Shown in pieces: positions 60,055-64,000 of a DNA stretch of 64,000 nt (within the stretch, counting starts at the first letter, position 1; each line of letters begins with the position of its first letter). Source of the DNA: Saccopteryx bilineata (Eukaryota > Chordata > Mammalia > Chiroptera > Emballonuridae); NCBI RefSeq assembly GCF_036850765.1, contig NC_089490.1:132274522-132338521 (forward strand), in the 5' to 3' direction. The notes under the pieces are model-generated. The model had not been told where the DNA came from, searched no databases, and saw only the letters and a list, made by a program, of their open reading frames with translations. Both the position numbers and the translations under genes were made by a program.

Positions 60055-60267
60055 GAAATACTGGTCAGTTTGTTGATTTAAATTTACTTGTTCTTTATTT
60101 TAAATATTGTATTTGTTCCTGTTTTTTTTTTTTCTACTTTAAAATAAGATATGTGCAGTGTGCATAGGGATTTGTTCATAGTTTTTTTTATAGTTCGGCC
60201 CTCCAACGGTCTGAGGGACAGTGAACTGGCCCCCTGTGTAAAAAGTTTGGGGACCCCTGGACAAGAG

Positions 60268-60495
60268 TGTGGTGGTTACGGGTTGGGGGGAAGGAAGGAG
60301 GAAGAAGTGGAGGGGGCGGGGCACAAAGAAAACTAGATAGAAGGTGACGGAGGACAATCTGACTTTGGGTGATGGGTTTGCAACATAATTGAATGACAAG
60401 ATAACCTGGACATGTTTTCTTTGAATATATGTACCCTGATTTATTGATGTCACCCCATTAAAATTAATAAAGATTTATTTATAAAAAAAAAAAAA
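60268..60495 (+). other. L1-type 3' UTR and first poly-A of the composite element
   Basis: G-rich tract (60277-60320) followed by 'gactttgggtgatggg', 'ttgatgtcaccccatt' and A13 at 60483-60495. The same 3' end appears at 48165-48418, at 33048-33200 and, more diverged, at 4905-5049. G-rich 3' UTR plus poly-A is what L1 reverse transcriptase uses. Confidence 0.7.
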
Positions 60496-60537
60496 GAAAG
60501 CCAAGCAAGGAGCCTAATAAGACATTAAAAAAAAAAA
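60496..60537 (+). other. Putative 3' transduction with second poly-A
   Basis: Thirty-one bases of non-element sequence (60496-60526) lie between the element's own poly-A (60483-60495) and a second A-run (60527-60537), which abuts the 3' target-site duplication at 60539. Copy 1 lacks this segment and ends at its first poly-A. This is the layout expected when transcription read past the element's signal at the source locus and the flank was carried along. Confidence 0.6.
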
Positions 60538-60547
60538 CAAGATTCCT

Positions 60548-60950
60548 TATATGTAGGACTATCTCCGAGGTCTTCATTCGTTTCTCTTGATCTGTTTGTC
60601 TATTCATAAGTCAATAGATGATTTATAAAACATTTAGAATACCTTAATATTTAGGAAATTAATTTCCTTCCTTCTTTCTGCCTTCTTCTGTTTCAAATAT
60701 TCCAGGCCATTTTTGGTTCTCCACTTGACCATGAAATAGACTGTTGATTTACATCATAGATTAATTTGGAGAGAATTATATCTGAAAATAATGAGTTTTT
60801 CCATACAAAACCATGATGTATTTATCTGTGGTCAATTTCATGTGACAGTTTGCTAAGCTAAGAGATACACAGATAGCTGATAAAACATTATTTCTTACTG
60901 TATCTGTGAGTGTATCTCCAGAAGAGATGAGCATTTGAATCAGTAAGCAG
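60548..60950 (-). mobile_element. Continuation of the old antisense L1 after the composite insertion
   Basis: 'tctcttgatctgtttgtctattc' at 60588-60612 is the antisense L1 motif that normally follows the sequence ending at 56259, which supports a single interrupted element. The rest is degenerate. Confidence 0.5.
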
Positions 60951-60959
60951 AGTAATGAA

Positions 60960-61384
60960 CGCGGCCATGTGGAAGAAGGAAATCTTACCTTTTGCGACAA
61001 CATGGATGGACCTGGAAACTATCATGCTAAGTGAAATAAGCCAGGCAGAGAAAGAAAAATATCATATGACCTCACTTATTTGAGGAATCCAGTGAACAAT
61101 GAGAACAGAGCAACAGAACAGAGGCAGAAGCGGGATCAAAAGGACCAGAGGGAAAGTGGAAGAGAAGATGGGATCAGAGAAGGGAAAGAGATTAGTGAAA
61201 TTATATATATATATAACACAGCATTATAGAGAACAGGACAGCAAATCTTGGAGGGAAGGGGGCAAAAGGGGGGGGGTGGAGGAAACACGGGGTTGGGGGA
61301 GATATATTTGGTGGGACACTTGAATCTATATAAACATAGTAGATTAAAATCATAAATAAAAAAAACAATACAAACAAACAAAAA
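60960..61384 (+). mobile_element. 5'-truncated young L1 3' end
   Basis: About 425 bp matching the ORF2 C-terminus and 3' UTR of the L1 at 49450-49860 (for example 'ttttgcgacaacatggatgg'), with an A-rich end. Flanking AGTAATGAA at 60951-60959 and 61385-61393. It encodes nothing useful. Confidence 0.82.
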
Positions 61385-61399
61385 AGTAATGAATATCAA

Positions 61400-64000
61400 C
61401 CTCACCAATATGGATGGGCATCATCTAGTCCATGGAAAGTCCCAATAGAACAAAAAAGGTGAAGGAAAGGTGAATTCACTCTCTGCTTGAGCTGTGACAT
61501 TCATCTTGTGCTTTCATTATAAGAAGTATTTATCTATAGTTATTCTTTCTTATAATGTATTTATCTGATATCAGTATAATGCTGAGACCCCCCCACACAC
61601 ACCAACTAATTAGGAGTTATTACCTCATTTTCTGTTGGAAGAGTTTGTATATAATTAAAAATATTTATTACTTTCAAATTTAGTAGACTTTTCCAGTAAG
61701 GTTATCTGGGCCTGGATTTTTTTTCTTGTAAGGTTTTTAATGCAAATTTAATTTCTTTCACAGGTATAAGACTAGCTAAGATATTTATTTCTATTTTACT
61801 TGAGTAAGTTTAGCAACTTGTGTCTTTCAAGGAATTTGTCCACATCATCTAAGTTGTTGAAGTTATGATCACAGAGTTGTTTGTAGAATTTTCTCATTGT
61901 CCATTTTTAATACCTGTGGGGTCTATAGTTCTAAGAACTGCTTTGGCTGAAAACAAAATGTTATGGTTTCATTTTTATTAAGATAAAAGAGTTTCTAGAT
62001 TCTCTGCAATTTCTTCTTTGATTCATGAGTTATATATGTGAGTTGTTTACTTTCTTAGATTTGTAGATTTTTCTGTTCTCTTCCTGTAATTGATGATCTA
62101 TAATGTATGTTCTATATTTCCAATTCTCCTAAAATTGTTATGATTTATTTAATGACCAGAATATACTCTATCTTTAGTAATGTTCCATGTTCACTTCATA
62201 GAATGTGTATTACAATTTTGTTGGGTAGAAAGTTCTATAAACTATGTCAAGGTGTTTGAAAGCATTATCTAGACCTTTTATATTCTTGTTTATTTTCTTT
62301 ACTTTAGAGTAGTGTTGAAGTCTTCAACTATAATAGTGGATTTGTCTTTTTTTTTTAAATATATTCCTATTCATTCTTGTTTATGTTTTCTGAAGCTCCA
62401 TGATTCAGTGTGTACACTTTTAGGACTCTAATAGCTTCTTAAAAAGTAACTATGTAGTGGCCCTGGCCGGTTGGCTCAGCGGTAGATCGTCGGCCTGGCG
62501 TGCAGGGGACCCGGGTTCAATTCCCGGCCAGAGCACATAGGAGAAGCGCCCATTTGCTTCTCCACACCCCCCCCCTCCTTCCTCTCTGCCTCTCTCCTCC
62601 CCTCCCACAGCCAAGGCTCCATTGGAGCAAAGATGGCCCGGGCACTGGGGATGGCTCCTTGGCCTCTGCCCCAGGCGCTAGAGTGGCTCTGGTCGCGGCA
62701 GAGCGACACCCCAGAGGGGCAGAGCATCGCCCCCTGGTGGGCAGAGCGTCGCCCCTGGTGGGCGTGCCGGGTGGATCCCGGCCGGGCGCATGCGGGAGTC
62801 TGTCTGACTTTCTCTCCCCGTTTCCAGCTTCAGAAAAAAGTTTTAAAATAAAAGAAAATTAAAAAAAAAAAAGTAACTATGTAGTATTTCACTTTATCCC
62901 TGGCTGAAAGCTACTTTTTCTGACATTAATGTAACTCCTCCAGCTTTGCTTTGATTAGTACTGTATTTGCCTAGTATATCTTTTTTTATCCTTTCACTTG
63001 TAACATTTCTGTGTATTTATATTTAAAGTTGGTTTTTTATAAACAGCAAATAGTTAGGTCTTGCTTTTTAGCCAATCTGATAATTTATGCCTTTTAATTG
63101 GTTTGCTTAGTCTTTATTTTTATATAATTATTGAGATATTCCAATTAAAGTCTACTACCTTGCTAGCTTTTTCTACCTATTCCAGCTGCAGTTTTTCCTC
63201 CCTTGCATCTTTCTTCTTTTAGATTCATTGAGTATTTTTTATTATTTCAATGTATACTCATTATTGACTTATTATTTATGCTTCTTTAAAAATTTTAATG
63301 GACACTCTAGCATATATCATATACATCTTTAATTAATCACATTCTTTATTAAAGAATAATCATATTCTTTATTAAAAATAATTATTCTTTAAATACTATT
63401 ATATAGGTTAACTGTAATATAAGGACCCTACAACAATATACTCCCAATTCCTTTCTTTCGTACTTTGTGCTAATGTGGCCATATATATTTACTTTTACAA
63501 ATGATATAAATACACAGTTGATTGCTACTATCTTTGCTTCAGTCAGTTATATTTAGAATAATTTAAAAAATTACACAATGATTTTATATTTACATTTATT
63601 TATTTCATTGCCATTGTTCTTTTTTCTCTTTTCAGTATAGATTCAAATTTCTTCTTGAACACATAATTTTCTTTCACATTTCTTATAGCACAAGACTGTT
63701 GGCAATACATTCCTTTAATTTTAATTTGTCTGAGGGCATATTCATTTCTTCTTCATTTTTGAAAGATATTTTCTATGGATATAGAATTCTGGAGTGACGT
63801 TTTTGTCAGCACTTTAAAGAAATCATATTTTTGTCTTCTAGTATGCATTGTTTCTAATAAGAACTCTGCTGTAATTTTTATCTTTTTTTCTCTGTGTGTA
63901 ATGTGTATTTTTTCCCTCTGGATGTGTTCACAATTTTCTCTTTGTCTTTAGTTATTAGCAGTTTTTGTCGTGTTTTATTGTGGTTACTGGGCTTGGTTTT
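61400..64000 (-). mobile_element. Old antisense L1 (ORF2 and upstream), running off the window
   Basis: Antisense motifs of L1 ORF2 RT (61680-61940) and the more 5' segments 62880-63200 ('aaagttggttttttataaacagc', 'tctgataatttatgcctttt') are in the order expected for a minus-strand L1. A SINE is inserted at 62459-62867. AT-rich and degenerate; continues past 64000. Confidence 0.6.
62459..62867 (+). mobile_element. tRNA-derived SINE, family A (young)
   Basis: Perfect 18-bp duplication AAAAAGTAACTATGTAGT at 62441-62458 and 62868-62885. Two-unit form with intact B-box apart from 'ggttcaattcc'. Confidence 0.95.

Larger units (their letters stand above)
58924..60259. mobile_element. hAT MITE (CAGGGGTCCCCAAAC ends) carrying a SINE and the FAM32A retrocopy
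   Basis: Terminal inverted repeats CAGGGGTCCCCAAAC / GTTTGGGGACCCCTG with a perfect 8-bp duplication GACAAGAG at 58916-58923 and 60260-60267, diagnostic of hAT transposition. Removing the nested SINE plus its duplication and the FAM32A insertion leaves about 366 bp, matching the uninterrupted 374-bp copy at 50554-50927, which lies in the opposite orientation. No transposase is encoded; an autonomous relative elsewhere must have supplied it. Confidence 0.92.
56269..60538 (+). mobile_element. Composite ERV-pol/L1-3' retroelement, copy 2 (5' truncated, L1-mobilised)
   Basis: One insertion flanked by AAGATTCCT at 56260-56268 and 60539-60547 interrupts an antisense L1. Order: fragment resembling the start of betaretroviral reverse transcriptase (56270-56350), RNase H (to about 56740), integrase (56778-57340), about 1.3 kb of unidentified sequence probably derived from the integrase C-terminus/env region (57350-58670), a short A/TA-rich linker (58671-58710), then the C-terminal end of L1 ORF2 and an L1-like 3' UTR (58711-60482), ending in poly-A. 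A hAT MITE with two more inserts (58924-60259) occupies much of the tail. The same ERV-to-L1 join is seen in copy 1 (46907-48418), so it is a feature of the element and not an accident of nesting. TSD, poly-A and 5' truncation are L1-type, not retroviral integration. The name is descriptive; I do not recognise a published family. Confidence 0.75.

Overview
This window is mammalian nuclear DNA, almost certainly from a bat (Chiroptera). The evidence is the repeat content: three tRNA-derived SINE families with heads of the 'CCTGGCCGGTTGGCTCAG', 'CCTGACCTGTGGTGGCGCAG' and 'CCTGACC(A)GGCAGTGGTGCAG' types, recent L1 copies, and hAT MITEs that look recent, which is typical of bats. The Vespertilionidae VES form and the Rhinolophus Rhin-1 form, as I remember them, are absent. 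From memory the SINE heads fit a sac-winged bat (Emballonuridae) best, but I hold the family assignment only weakly. I recognise no multi-exon host gene, so the window reads as intergenic or intronic.

Layout. 1-12 kb: unique sequence with broken old L1 (minus strand), SINEs, a MaLR-type LTR and a MER5A relic. 12-16.4 kb: an old antisense L1, then a younger L1 insertion with a 5' inversion (15015-16350). 16.4-40 kb: mostly unique or anciently repetitive sequence with scattered SINEs, MIR relics, a Tc1/mariner-like MITE (22320-22685), a 38-bp minisatellite (27035-27221) and a short L1-mobilised tail (33048-33200). 40-50 kb: one full-length but dead L1 (40037-49899, plus strand) carrying four later insertions: a solo LTR, a hAT MITE, a SINE and a composite ERV-L1 retroelement. 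50-55 kb: an older L1 (plus strand) carrying another hAT MITE, a GGAA/GGGA satellite and a SINE. 55-64 kb: an old antisense L1 split by a second composite ERV-L1 element (56269-60538). That element holds a hAT MITE, and the MITE holds both a SINE and an intact-ORF retrocopy of FAM32A.

Two things stand out. (1) A chimeric retroelement made of betaretrovirus-like pol/post-pol sequence joined to an L1 3' end (ORF2 C-terminus plus 3' UTR plus poly-A). It occurs as two independent insertions with the same internal join, and both carry L1 hallmarks: target-site duplications, poly-A, 5' truncation, a twin-priming inversion in one and an apparent 3' transduction in the other. It is analogous in concept to SVA but differently built. 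(2) A processed FAM32A copy at 59510-59848 with an uninterrupted 112-codon frame, 3' UTR, poly-A and a perfect 13-bp duplication. Statements about named families rest on remembered consensus sequences; no database search was run.
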